Counted from the first letter of the stretch, positions 25,841 through 34,219 are shown. The stretch: 64,000 nucleotides of DNA from AP-15 sp963832875 (GCA_963832875.1 CAWHWB010000007.1:186001-250000); one strand, 5' to 3'. Numbers and translations are program-made. Notes: generated by a model from the sequence alone, not told the origin.

Positions 25841-26278
25841 ATGTACAAGAAAATCCTGATCCCGACCGACGGATCTGACCTTGCCGTCAAGGCGGTCCAA
25901 CATGGAGTGCGGCTTGCGCAGGAAATCGGTGCTGATATTCTCGCGGTAACGGTTACCGAACCGTTTCATCTGTTCTCGGTCGCGCCGAGCCAGATCGAAT
26001 ACACCCGCAATGAATACAAGAAGCATGCGGAGGTTTACGCCGAGAAGGTATTGGGCGTGGTTTCGGCTGCGGCGAAACAAGCCGGCGTCGCGTGCGAGAC
26101 GCTGCATGCCGAGCACGAACAGGTGTATCAGGGGATCATCGATGCCGCCGTCTCGCAGGGATGCGATTTGATCGTGATGGCCTCTCATGGGCGTCACGGC
26201 ATCTCGGCGGTTGTTCTCGGCAGCGAGACGGTGAAGGTGCTGACGCACTCGAAAATCCCGGTCCTCGTTTATCGCTGA
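25841..26278 (+). CDS. Universal stress protein, single domain
   Basis: A 145-residue UspA-type protein. It opens MYKKILIPTDGSDLAVKAV, the usual nucleotide-edge start, and ends with DLIVMASHGRHGISAVVLGSETVKVLTHSKIPVLVYR. The ATP loop G-2x-G-9x-G-S is present except that the first Gly is Ala (ASHG...GS), so ATP binding is likely. The ATG has AGGAGG eight bases upstream; a longer frame to 25760 is not needed. It is divergent from the BON gene, with the box at 25729-25742 between them. It converges with the cytochrome gene at 26322. Confidence 0.94.
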   Translation: MYKKILIPTDGSDLAVKAVQHGVRLAQEIGADILAVTVTEPFHLFSVAPSQIEYTRNEYKKHAEVYAEKVLGVVSAAAKQAGVACETLHAEHEQVYQGIIDAAVSQGCDLIVMASHGRHGISAVVLGSETVKVLTHSKIPVLVYR

Positions 26279-26321
26279 GATCCTCTCCCAGCTCGCAGTG
26301 CAATCAATCCGTCTGGCAGCA

Positions 26322-26666
26322 TCAATGCTGGCCCCGGAGGCTGAGTATGTAAGCAGTGAGGTCGGTGACTTGATCGGGTGTGAGGTCGGGAGACGGCATG
26401 CTTTCGTACCAATGAGGATGCGCCAGGAACGCCTCGAGTGATTGCAGATTGCTGGTCGGCATGTTGGCGACGTCGTAAAAACTCGGGGCGTAGTGCGAAA
26501 GAAGCGGCGGATATAGCTGGTCCGAGGCGACGACATGGCAGACGTCGCACTTGCCAAGCGCCAGACGGCGGCCTTCCTGCGCGGCGCTTCGATGGGAAGG
26601 CTGTTGGGCGCTCGCGGCGGTCATCCCCCCGACGAGCAGTGCCAAAATGGCTGTCCGCGACCACAT
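26322..26666 (-). CDS. Small periplasmic cytochrome c
   Basis: A 114-residue exported protein with a signal peptide cut near residue 20 (TAASAQQ). One haem site CDVCH is at about 40-44, and a likely Met ligand lies in WYESMPSPDLTPDQ. The C-terminal helix (DLTAYILSLRGQH) is typical of class I cytochromes. It resembles the cytochrome at 21401 in length, spacing and ending. A perfect FNR/FixK box at 26700-26713 lies 33 bp upstream of the ATG. Together the pair suggests low-oxygen electron transfer, but no oxidase or reductase lies next to it. Confidence 0.92.
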   Translation of the reverse strand: MWSRTAILALLVGGMTAASAQQPSHRSAAQEGRRLALGKCDVCHVVASDQLYPPLLSHYAPSFYDVANMPTSNLQSLEAFLAHPHWYESMPSPDLTPDQVTDLTAYILSLRGQH

Positions 26667-26699
26667 ACCGGCATCGTGCCGGGCCGCCGCCGACCCGCT

Positions 26700-26713
26700 T
26701 TGATGCAGATCAA
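26700..26713. promoter_or_regulatory. FNR/FixK-type box upstream of the cytochrome gene
   Basis: TTGATGCAGATCAA is a perfect repeat, identical in all 14 bases to the box at 19379. It is 33 bp before the cytochrome ATG, the shortest spacing seen here. That implies a transcription start close to or within the leader, or a different activation class. Confidence 0.82.
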
Positions 26714-26752
26714 CCGTACTTCGGGGTTGCGAACAGGAACCCGAGCCTCGTG

Positions 26753-26766
26753 ATGATTTGGATCAA
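26753..26766. promoter_or_regulatory. FNR/FixK-type box upstream of the hibernation-factor gene
   Basis: ATGATTTGGATCAA has one full half-site and one with a single change. It ends 74 bp before the GTG of the HPF-like gene. Together with the box at 26700 it makes a divergent promoter with two sites 39 bp apart (edge to edge), as at 19379/19420. Confidence 0.65.
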
Positions 26767-26840
26767 TGCGGAAAAGCCCGTGCCTTGGTTCGATGCGCCC
26801 GAATTCGCGACCTACTGCCTGTAGCAGAATGGAGAATTGA

Positions 26841-27431
26841 GTGCAGATCCCGCTTCACATCACTTTTCGCCACATGGACAGCTCGGAAGCCCTCGCCGCG
26901 CGTATCCACGGACGGGCCGAGGATCTCGAGCACTGTTTTGACCGGATCATCGCTTGCCGCGTCGTCGTCGAATGTCGGCACCCGCGTCGCCGGCAGGGCA
27001 ATCTGTTTGAGGTCAGTGTTGATCTCGTCGTCCCGGGCCGCGAGATCGTCGTGGGTCGCGATCCTGCGGCCCGTCATGCGCATGAGGATGCCCACGTAGC
27101 GGTTCGCGACGCCTTCGATGCGGTGCGCCGGCTGCTCGAAGACTACGTCCGCAAGGAGCGCGGCGACGTAAAGCTGCACGCGGTGCCCGACCACGGGCGG
27201 ATCGTCCGCCTGCTTGCTGATCGGGATTGCGGGTTCATCCTGACCGCCGACGGCGCCGAGATCTACTTCCACCGCAATAGCGTCGCCAATGGCGGGTTCG
27301 ACAAGCTCGCCGTCGGCGACGATGTACGTTTCGTCGCGCAGCATAGCGAGAGCATAGAAGGCCCGCAGGCGAGCACCGTCGTTCCGGTCGGCAAACATCA
27401 CCTTCCGCCCGGCGATACGGCTCGCGCCTGA
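26841..27431 (+). CDS. Ribosome hibernation factor (HPF/RaiA) fused to a cold-shock-like domain
   Basis: A 196-residue protein. Residues 1-110 match the HPF/RaiA fold (IPLHITFRHMDSSEALAARI; a basic region near 40-52; a 'AVRDAFDAVRRLLEDYV' helix). Residues about 118-166 resemble a cold-shock domain (GRIVRLLADRDCGFILTADGAEIYFHRNSV) with the RNP-type aromatic positions GF-I and YFH. HPF proteins inactivate or dimerise ribosomes in dormancy. The cold-shock-like part replaces the dimerisation domain of long HPF and could contact RNA. The GTG start has GGAG upstream. It heads a three-gene unit (HPF, 82-residue protein, kinase fusion) behind the box at 26753. Confidence 0.88.
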   Translation: MQIPLHITFRHMDSSEALAARIHGRAEDLEHCFDRIIACRVVVECRHPRRRQGNLFEVSVDLVVPGREIVVGRDPAARHAHEDAHVAVRDAFDAVRRLLEDYVRKERGDVKLHAVPDHGRIVRLLADRDCGFILTADGAEIYFHRNSVANGGFDKLAVGDDVRFVAQHSESIEGPQASTVVPVGKHHLPPGDTARA

Positions 27432-27454
27432 ATTTTTCCGGAGGATACCGGACA

Positions 27455-27703
27455 ATGGATGCTCCGAGACCGGCAACCGCGGCAGAGATCGTCGAAATCC
27501 TCGGACCCCTCGACGATGCCGCGCTGATGCGGATCATCAAAACGGAAGCTACCGCCGCCGAGCTCCTCGAAGCGCGTGCCTGGGCAACCGCCAACGACCA
27601 GATCGGCACCGAACTGCAACACGGGCCACGCGGGCGGGTCGCCGTTATCTGCGAAATCCTCGAGCAAGAAGAACCCGAACCGGATGAGCCGGGCAGTCGG
27701 TGA
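27455..27703 (+). CDS. Small acidic protein of unknown function
   Basis: I do not recognise this 82-residue protein. It is mostly helical in character (AAEIVEILGPLDDAALMRII, then ATAAELLEARAWATA), ends in an acidic stretch (EILEQEEPEPDEPG), and has no cysteine except one. GGAGGA lies nine bases before the ATG. Its stop overlaps the GTG of the next gene (GTGA), and it follows the HPF gene by 23 bp. Tight coupling implies it works with the hibernation factor or the kinase fusion. It is a candidate for a small adaptor. Confidence 0.72.
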   Translation: MDAPRPATAAEIVEILGPLDDAALMRIIKTEATAAELLEARAWATANDQIGTELQHGPRGRVAVICEILEQEEPEPDEPGSR

Positions 27704-29262
27704 CTTCCCGATCTTCCACGGCAAAGGTTGACAGGCAGGCCGAAGCCGTTGCCTTTCTCGGCGATCCCGCGAGCTATGGTGCCGGCGTCGAACGGGTCGA
27801 CATCGTCGAGACGCATATCTCGCGTGTCTTTCTCGCCGGCGAGCGCGCGTACAAGCTGAAGCGCGCCGTCAAGCTCCCCTATCTCGATTTCTCGACGGCG
27901 GAGCTGCGGCATCAGGCCTGCGCCGCCGAATTGGCACTGAACCGGCGGGCCGCGCCCAGTCTCTATCTCGAAGTCGCGCGGCTCGCGCGGAAGAAGGACG
28001 GCACTATTGCCTTTTCGAACGAGGGCGAGGGGATCGACTGGGTCGTCGTGATGCGGCGCTTCGACCAATCGCTGCTGTTCGACGCCCTCGCCCGCCGAGG
28101 CGAGCTGGACGGGCGATTGATGGATGCGCTTGCGGATCATGTCGCCGATTTTCACGAGCGGGCCGAGCCGCGCCCGGAGCAAGGCGGCTTCGGCGCCCTC
28201 GCCGAAGTCGCCGAGACCAGCTACCAGGTTCTCGCCGGCGTGCCGGGCGCCGTCTTTGCTCCGGGGTCAGTAGCGGCAGTCCTTGCCAAATGGCGTGGCG
28301 CATTGACCGGCGCTCGGGGACTCCTCGAAACGCGGTGCCGTGCCGGAAAGGTTCGGCGCTGCCACGGCGATCTGCATCTGCGCAACGTCTGCCTTCTCGA
28401 CGGCGAGCCGACCCTGTTCGATTGCCTCGAATTTTCCGAGGCGCTCGCCAGCATCGACATTCTCTACGACCTCGCTTTTCTGCTGATGGATCTCCTGCAT
28501 CGCGGGTTGGGCTTGCTCGCCAACCGGGTGATGAACCGCTATCTCGACCGCACCGGAGAGGATGACGGACTAGCGGTACTGCCGCTCTTCCTGTCGCTGC
28601 GTGCGGGTATCCGAGCGCATGTGACGGCAACCGCATTGCAGCATGCGCCGGACCCTGAAGCTGCGGCGGAAATGGCGGCGGAGGCGCGCCGCTATCTGGC
28701 TCTGGCGCATCGGGCGCTCGATCCTGCGCCGCGCCGGCTGGTGGCGATCGGCGGGTTGAGCGGCAGCGGCAAGTCGACCCTGGCGGCGGCTCTGGCGCCC
28801 GAGTTCGGGCCCTGTCCCGGCGCTCGCCTGCTGCGCAGCGATGTGACGCGTAAGCTGTCGTTCGGCGTCGCTCCGGAGGCGCCGCTGCCCGAACGCGCCT
28901 ACGCGCCCGAAATCAGCCGCCGCGTATACGAGGCGTTGCACGGGAAGGCTGCGACGGCCCTCGCCGGCGGCTATTCGGCGATCGTCGATGCGGTGTCGCT
29001 GCAGTCGGGGGAGCGAAGCGCGTTGGCCGCAGTGGCGAACGCTGCCGGCGTGCCGTTCACGGGCCTTTGGCTCGATGCGGCACCGGCGGCTATGGCTGAA
29101 CGGCTTCGAACCCGCCGGCACGACGCTTCGGACGCGACGGCCGCGGTGCTTGCCGGGCAGCTCAACCGCGATCCGGGCCCGATAGACTGGGTCCGCCTCG
29201 ATGCCGGCGGCGGGCCCGAAAGAACGCTCGCCGCCGCTCGCCACGCTCTCGGGCTTGGATAG
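27700..29262 (+). CDS. Aminoglycoside-phosphotransferase-like domain fused to AAA/P-loop kinase
   Basis: A 520-residue fusion. Residues about 20-340 have the APH kinase pattern: K-rich KLKRAVKLPYLDF, then HGDLHLRN at 222-229 and the DCLEF metal motif with D241. Residues 345-520 form a P-loop kinase with Walker A GLSGSGKST (352-360), a 'LRSDVTRK' segment resembling gluconate/zeta-toxin-type kinases, and an R-rich lid (RLRTRRHDASDA). The substrate is unknown. The GTG start overlaps the preceding stop. It is the third gene of the HPF-led unit. Proteins of this layout recur in stress clusters, often next to Usp genes; that is from general knowledge, not tested here. Confidence 0.85.
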   Translation: MTSRSSTAKVDRQAEAVAFLGDPASYGAGVERVDIVETHISRVFLAGERAYKLKRAVKLPYLDFSTAELRHQACAAELALNRRAAPSLYLEVARLARKKDGTIAFSNEGEGIDWVVVMRRFDQSLLFDALARRGELDGRLMDALADHVADFHERAEPRPEQGGFGALAEVAETSYQVLAGVPGAVFAPGSVAAVLAKWRGALTGARGLLETRCRAGKVRRCHGDLHLRNVCLLDGEPTLFDCLEFSEALASIDILYDLAFLLMDLLHRGLGLLANRVMNRYLDRTGEDDGLAVLPLFLSLRAGIRAHVTATALQHAPDPEAAAEMAAEARRYLALAHRALDPAPRRLVAIGGLSGSGKSTLAAALAPEFGPCPGARLLRSDVTRKLSFGVAPEAPLPERAYAPEISRRVYEALHGKAATALAGGYSAIVDAVSLQSGERSALAAVANAAGVPFTGLWLDAAPAAMAERLRTRRHDASDATAAVLAGQLNRDPGPIDWVRLDAGGGPERTLAAARHALGLG

Positions 29263-29536
29263 GTGGTTTTGCAGGCGGGTGCGCTATCGGCCGACATGCG
29301 CGGCGATGATCGCATCGAAGCTCCGGTGTAGGGGCCGGAAAATCGCCGCCCATTGTCCAGCTCTCCGTCGGCGCTGAGGGTGGATCGCAGCTAAGCGTCT
29401 AAAAAAGGGGGAACCGCACGGCGATGGTCCCAATCTGCGGTGGAAACCCCTGGCCTTGCGATGCCGCCCGCAATCCGTCGCTACACTAGCCGCGATACTC
29501 TGTGCACAACGCTGCTTACGTGAGAGGATAGCCGCG
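29263..29536. other. Intergenic, no gene recognised
   Basis: About 270 bp between the kinase fusion and the MOSC fusion gene. It contains a purine run with six A and five G (29401-29411) and a weak TTGCGA/TACACT promoter-like pair (29456-29487) with a 20-bp spacer. I see no FNR-type box and no convincing structure. Confidence 0.5.
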
Positions 29537-31325
29537 ATGAAAGACCCGGAGAATCGCGCGATGCCTCGCCTGCTTTCGGTGAACGTAGGTCTGCCGCGCG
29601 ATGTCGCGTGGCGAGGAAAGACAGTCCATACCGCGGTCTGGAAGACCCCCGTTCAAGGCCGTCGTGTTGCGCGACGGCTTAACATCGACGGTGACGGCCA
29701 AGGGGATTTGGCGGGGCACGGCGGCGAGCATCGGGCGGTCTTTGTATACCAGATCGAACTCATACAAGTATTGGCAAGCCCAGCTCGGTAGAAGCGATTT
29801 CAACTATGGGCAATTCGGGGAGAATTTCACCGTCGACGGGCTGCCCGATGGCGAGGTGTGCATCGGGGATCGCTATCGTATCGGGAGTGCCGTCTTTGAA
29901 GTGACGCAGCCGCGCGTCACCTGCTATCGGGTCGGCATCCGCATGGACGAACCGCAGATGGCGGCACTGCTCGTGTCGCATGGCAGACCCGGCTTCTATT
30001 TTCGCGTCATCGAGGAAGGGGAGGTCGAAGCCGACGACGAGATCGTACAGGTTACTGCGGGACCCGAGCGTATGACTGTGGCGGAGGCTAATGCGCTGTT
30101 GTACACGCCCGGTCATCCAATGAGCCAGCTGGAGCGGGCTGTGCGGATCCCGGCCCTGAGCGCCGGCTGGCGCAGTTCCTTCCAAGCTCTGCTCGACCGG
30201 GAGCGAAGCGGGGGCGCGGGGACAGGTAACCCTGGGCTCACTGCCGCGGCCGGCCCACCCCCGGCCTGGTCGGGGTTCCGCCCGCTGCGGGTATCGCGCA
30301 AGGACCGGGAAAGCGCCAACGTGACCTCGCTGGTGCTCGAGCCGACTGATGGGCAGCCTCTGGCGGCGGCATTGCCCGGGCAGTTTATCGTGCTGCGGCT
30401 AAAGCCGGTACCCGATGGGCCCGCTCTACTACGCAGTTATTCGCTGTCAGGCGAATCGCGTGACGATCGCTATCGCGTGAGCATCAAGCGGGAGACCCAC
30501 GGCGCAGCCGGGGCCTATGTCGAGACTCAGGCTCGGATTGGCGACGTTCTAGATGCCAGTGCGCCACGCGGCAGCTTCACGCTGAGGCCAGGCGACGGAC
30601 CTGTTGTCCTGCTGAGTGCTGGTGTGGGCGCAACCCCTGTACTCGCCATGCTCCATGCATTGGCCGCTGGGGCCTCGTCGAGGGAGGTCTGGTGGATTTA
30701 CGGGGCCCGTCACGGCGGCGAGCATCCGTTCGCCGCAGAGACGCGCGCTCTCCTCAAGTCTCTGCCCCGCGGCCACAGCCACATCCGCTACAGCTCTCCA
30801 CGTCCAGAAGACCGGGTGGCTGTCGATTTCGACGCTCCCGGACGTGTGAATCTGCACGCGATCGAGGAACTTGGAGCGCCGCGCGATGCCGATTTCTATC
30901 TATGCGGCCCGCCCGCCTTCATGAACGATCTTGCCGTCGAGCTTGGGAGTTGGAGCGTCGCTGCCAACCGCATCCATACCGAGATTTTCGGCTCAAGTCC
31001 GCCGAAGACACCGGGCATCGCAGCGGCGCCGCACCGGCCACCGCACCAGCCGGTCGGGTCTGCTGGCGCGGGCCCGTTGGTGTCGTTTGCGCGGAGCGGC
31101 CTAAATGTCCGCTGGGCCCCGGCCTTCCAAAGCCTCCTCGAACTTGCCGAGGCATGCGATGTGCCCGTGCGATGGGCATGCCGGACCGGCGTATGCCATA
31201 CTTGCGAGACGGGGCTGATTTCCGGCTCGGTCACCTATCGGCCGGACCCGGTCGAGCCGCCGGCCGAGGGCAATCTGTTGATTTGCTGCAGCCAGCCCCA
31301 AGGTGACATTGCGCTCGATCTTTGA
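29537..31325 (+). pseudogene. MOSC domain fused to ferredoxin-type reductase, frameshifted
   Basis: A gene of about 595 codons broken by one base. From the ATG at 29537 the first frame gives PRLLSVNVGLPRDVAW up to HRAVFVYQI. One base more (GAAC for GAC near 29757) moves coding to another frame with SYKYWQAQLGRSDFNYGQFG, which runs to 31325. The MOSC part covers about 10-210. An FAD/NAD reductase part follows (LRSYSLSG for FAD; LLSAGVGATP for NAD). A C-terminal plant-type [2Fe-2S] domain has ACRTGVCHTC and a distal ICC. Such fusions move electrons to an unknown acceptor; the MOSC half suggests a molybdenum- or hydroxylamine-type substrate. The break may be a sequencing error. Confidence 0.8.
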
Positions 31326-31593
31326 CGCGGTTGAAGCGGCCTCTTCTGGAAAGGAACCCAGCGAGGCGGGAAGTATTACGCAGCGCCGGCCCGACCTTAA
31401 AACGGCGGGATAGACTGCCCCCGGTCGGTTCTTCTCTTGGCAACCGCCGCGAACATTTCGCAGCAACCTCGGCAGGCTTTCCATATTGGAGTTTATGCGG
31501 CAAAATTCGCGCAAGTCATCGGGCACAGAAATACTATATCTAGACGTGATGGGCTAGCGCTATCTCCGGAATCGCGTCAGTCTGCCAGCCGCT

Positions 31594-31884
31594 CTATGTT
31601 GCTTCCGGTTCGCTCGGCCCTTGAGCGGGTGGCGACATAAGACGGGCCATCACATCTCTAACTTGCGGAAAGCATTCCAAGAAAAGCGTGGTTACTTCAT
31701 CCTCGGTCAAGTCCACATATATGCTATAATCGCCGTTGAACGTCTCACTGAGATGACGTGGCTGTATAGTCATACGTATGCGTCCAGCACGTTTGCTTAT
31801 GACGGCATTTGAAATTGGGTTATCGCAAATTGTTTTTGTGGCATGACTTCGGTGATACGCTATTGCTGACACCTTCATGTCCAT
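31594..31884 (-). CDS. Hypothetical protein in an AT-rich stretch
   Basis: I do not recognise this protein of about 96 residues. The C-terminal half looks like real protein (IQPRHLSETFNGDYSIYVDL, then EDEVTTLFLECFP), with balanced composition and no low-complexity runs. The N-terminal half is less convincing. The ATG at 31884 has GGAG upstream; an in-frame ATG at 31971 would add 29 residues. Codon and base usage differ from all neighbours, with many A/T-ending codons. Nothing adjacent gives a role. It may be a recently acquired or decaying gene. Confidence 0.4.
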   Translation of the reverse strand: MDMKVSAIAYHRSHATKTICDNPISNAVISKRAGRIRMTIQPRHLSETFNGDYSIYVDLTEDEVTTLFLECFPQVRDVMARLMSPPAQGPSEPEAT

Positions 31885-32026
31885 ATACTCCAGGCGAAGC
31901 GTTAAGCGGGTAGCGATGAATAGGGGGGAGTCCGGATTAAAGTCTGCAAATCCTAGAGACGCCTTATGCAAAAGAAATCACTCGACTCCCCGGCACAACC
32001 GCAGGACGCAAGATATGGGTTGGTGG

Positions 32027-32218
32027 CTACGGTGCGCCCCCGGGGTTGCGTTCGGGGGGTTGCTCGGCGTCCAGCATTTCACGCCGCAATATGCTGGCAG
32101 CATTGTCTTCATCGGCGCGGATAAGCGCGTCGATGGCGCGCACCAGCGTTCCGCGCCGCCAGCCCTCGTGCACGTCGTAGGCACGGCGGGCGAATCTTTC
32201 GGTAACGAGTCTCGCGGA
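32027..32218 (-). pseudogene. Orphan coding remnant, C-terminal fragment
   Basis: An open stretch of 63 codons without a good start reads like the end of a real protein: FARRAYDVHEGWRRGTLVRA, then IDALIRADEDNAASILRREM, then a Pro/Gly-rich tail. It has the helix-like alternation and codon bias of this genome, unlike the other frames here. There is no ATG, GTG or ribosome site at its upstream end. I therefore read it as a remnant of a deleted gene, in a gene-poor part of the window. Its original family is unknown. Confidence 0.4.
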
Positions 32219-32364
32219 ACATCTTCCTAATCCTTTCGTGCTACTCTGCGGGGGCCGAGTCGCGCCCCCTTATGTGGGGGAACATCCGGCGATTTTCCGT
32301 AAGGCCTATTATGCGGTGAGAAGGTTATTATAACTGACGCCTCCTACTGCTGGAGAGGCTTGTC

Positions 32365-33741
32365 ATGCCCGACTTCGACGCGATCATCATCGGCACCGGC
32401 CAGGCCGGACCATCCTTGGCATTCCGCCTGGCCGGCGCCGGGATGAAGGTGGCTGTCGTGGAGCGCCATCTCGTCGGCGGCACTTGCGTCAATACCGGCT
32501 GCACCCCGACCAAGGCCTTGGTAGCGAGCGCCTATGCCGCCCGGATCGCGCGGCGCGCCGCCGAGTATGGTGTGGTAATCACGGGTGATATCCGCATCGA
32601 CATGCGGCGGGTTAAAGCTCGCGCGGATGCGATTGTGGCGGCGTCACGAAACGGGCTGACCTCGGCCCTCGAGAACGCCGCAAACATCACGCTCTACCGC
32701 GGCCACGCCCGGTTCGCGTCGCCGCAAGCGGTGGACATCGCCGGCGAGCGGCTGCGCGCTGGACGGATCTTTGTCAATGTCGGCGGCCGGGCGCTGGTGC
32801 CGCCAATGCCCGGCATAAACGAAGTGCCCTACCTGACGAATTCGTCGGTGATGGATGTTGATTTTCTACCGCACCATCTGATCATTGTCGGAGGCAGCTA
32901 TATCGGCCTCGAATTCGGCCAAATGTACCGCCGCTTTGGCAGCGAGGTAACGATTATCGAAATGGCGCCGCGGCTCGTTCGCCATGAGGACGAGGACGTG
33001 TCGGCGGCGATCAAAGACATCGTCGAGCGCGAGGGCATCGAGGTCAGGCTGAACGCCGAATGCATCAGCCTCGTCAAGCGCGGCGACGAGATTGTCGCCA
33101 ACGTCGATTGCACCGCTGGCGCCCCCGAAGTCGCCGGCTCGCATCTGTTGCTGGCAGTCGGCCGTCGGCCGAACACCGACGATCTCGATCTCGACAAAGC
33201 CGGGGTGCGCTGCGACGAGCGTGGCTACATCGTCGTCGATGACCGATTACAAACCACTGCGCCGGGCATCTGGGCTCTCGGGGACTGCAACGGCAAGGGC
33301 GCCTTCACTCACACCGCGTACAACGATTTCGAGATCGTCGCCGCGAATTTGCTCGACCGGGATCCGCGCGGGGTCAGCGAGCGTATCACCGCATACGCCC
33401 TTTATATCGACCCGCCATTGGGCCGCGCTGGCATGACCTTGGCCGAGGCCCGCAACAGCGGGCGGCGAGTGCTGGCCGGGGAACGGCCGATGACTCGCGT
33501 TGCCCGCGCCGTCGAAAAGGGCGAGACGCAAGGCTTCATGCGCATTCTCGTCGATGGCGACAGCGAAGAGATCCTCGGCGCCTCGTTGCTCGGTACAGGA
33601 TGCGACGAGGCTGTCCACGCGATCCTCGATCTGATGTATGCCAAAGCCCCGTACACGGTCATGCAGCGCGCAATGCACATTCATCCGACGGTCAGCGAGC
33701 TGGTGCCGACTATCCTAGGCGATCTCAAGCCGGTCGGTTGA
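32365..33741 (+). CDS. FAD-dependent disulfide oxidoreductase (mercuric-reductase-like)
   Basis: A 458-residue pyridine nucleotide-disulfide oxidoreductase. The FAD motif is IIIGTGQAG (7-15), the redox-active pair is C41/C46 in GGTCVNTGCTP, and the NAD motif is IVGGSYIGLEFG (about 173-184). The second FAD contact is GIWALGDCN, and the C-terminal catalytic pair is HPTVSE. It lacks the heavy-metal N-terminal domain and the terminal cysteine pair of true MerA, so I avoid that name; it is closer to the 'FAD-containing oxidoreductase' group. GGAGAGG precedes the ATG and lies inside a short hairpin (about 32341-32360). The substrate is unknown. Confidence 0.88.
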   Translation: MPDFDAIIIGTGQAGPSLAFRLAGAGMKVAVVERHLVGGTCVNTGCTPTKALVASAYAARIARRAAEYGVVITGDIRIDMRRVKARADAIVAASRNGLTSALENAANITLYRGHARFASPQAVDIAGERLRAGRIFVNVGGRALVPPMPGINEVPYLTNSSVMDVDFLPHHLIIVGGSYIGLEFGQMYRRFGSEVTIIEMAPRLVRHEDEDVSAAIKDIVEREGIEVRLNAECISLVKRGDEIVANVDCTAGAPEVAGSHLLLAVGRRPNTDDLDLDKAGVRCDERGYIVVDDRLQTTAPGIWALGDCNGKGAFTHTAYNDFEIVAANLLDRDPRGVSERITAYALYIDPPLGRAGMTLAEARNSGRRVLAGERPMTRVARAVEKGETQGFMRILVDGDSEEILGASLLGTGCDEAVHAILDLMYAKAPYTVMQRAMHIHPTVSELVPTILGDLKPVG

Positions 33742-33838
33742 GCCCGGCTGGTCTGGGCGGGCTACCATGTTGCGCGGCGGCTTACGCGTCAGAAGTGCCG
33801 TCTTGGCAGTGACAGAGCGTCAGGGAGGGAAGATCGAG

Positions 33839-34219
33839 ATGGAAGACCACGACATCAGAGCGGCCCTGGATCGCCACTGGGCCGCCTCCGACGCGAACGA
33901 CTTCGAGGCGGAGCACCAGATTTACCGAGAGGATGCGGTGCTCGAGTACCCGCAGTCGGGCGAGCGCATCCGCGGCCGGCGCAACATTCAGGCGTCTCGC
34001 GTCGCTCAGCCGAGCAGCAAGCGCTTCACGGTGCGGCGGATACTCGGTGGTGCCGACCTCTGGGTCACTGAATTCGTGCTCACCTATGACGGGCAGCCGT
34101 CTTACACGGTGAGCATCATGGAGTTCAGCGATGGGAAGGTCGCTCACGAGACCCAATACTTCGGCGATCCGTTTGAGCCGGGGCCTTCGCGCGCTCAATG
34201 GGTCGAGCGGATGCGCTGA
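33839..34219 (+). CDS. NTF2/SnoaL-like protein
   Basis: A 126-residue single-domain protein with a SnoaL-type pattern: ALDRHWAASDANDFEAEHQI, then YREDAVLEYPQSGERIRGRRN and a final beta region VSIMEFSDGKVAHETQYFGDPF. These cone-shaped folds serve as small enzymes or binding proteins; the residues here do not identify a substrate. I place the start at the ATG of MEDHDIR (33839), which has GGGAGGGA upstream; the open frame to 33767 is not supported. It overlaps the DNA glycosylase start by 22 bp, so the two are likely co-transcribed. Confidence 0.85.
   Translation: MEDHDIRAALDRHWAASDANDFEAEHQIYREDAVLEYPQSGERIRGRRNIQASRVAQPSSKRFTVRRILGGADLWVTEFVLTYDGQPSYTVSIMEFSDGKVAHETQYFGDPFEPGPSRAQWVERMR

Noticed and set aside
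29456..29487. Sigma-70-like promoter before the MOSC fusion
   Set aside because: TTGCGA and TACACT are 20 bp apart, too far for confident assignment.
32365..33741. Call as true mercuric reductase MerA
   Set aside because: The heavy-metal domain and the C-terminal cysteine pair are missing, and no mer genes are near. I kept the general disulfide oxidoreductase name.
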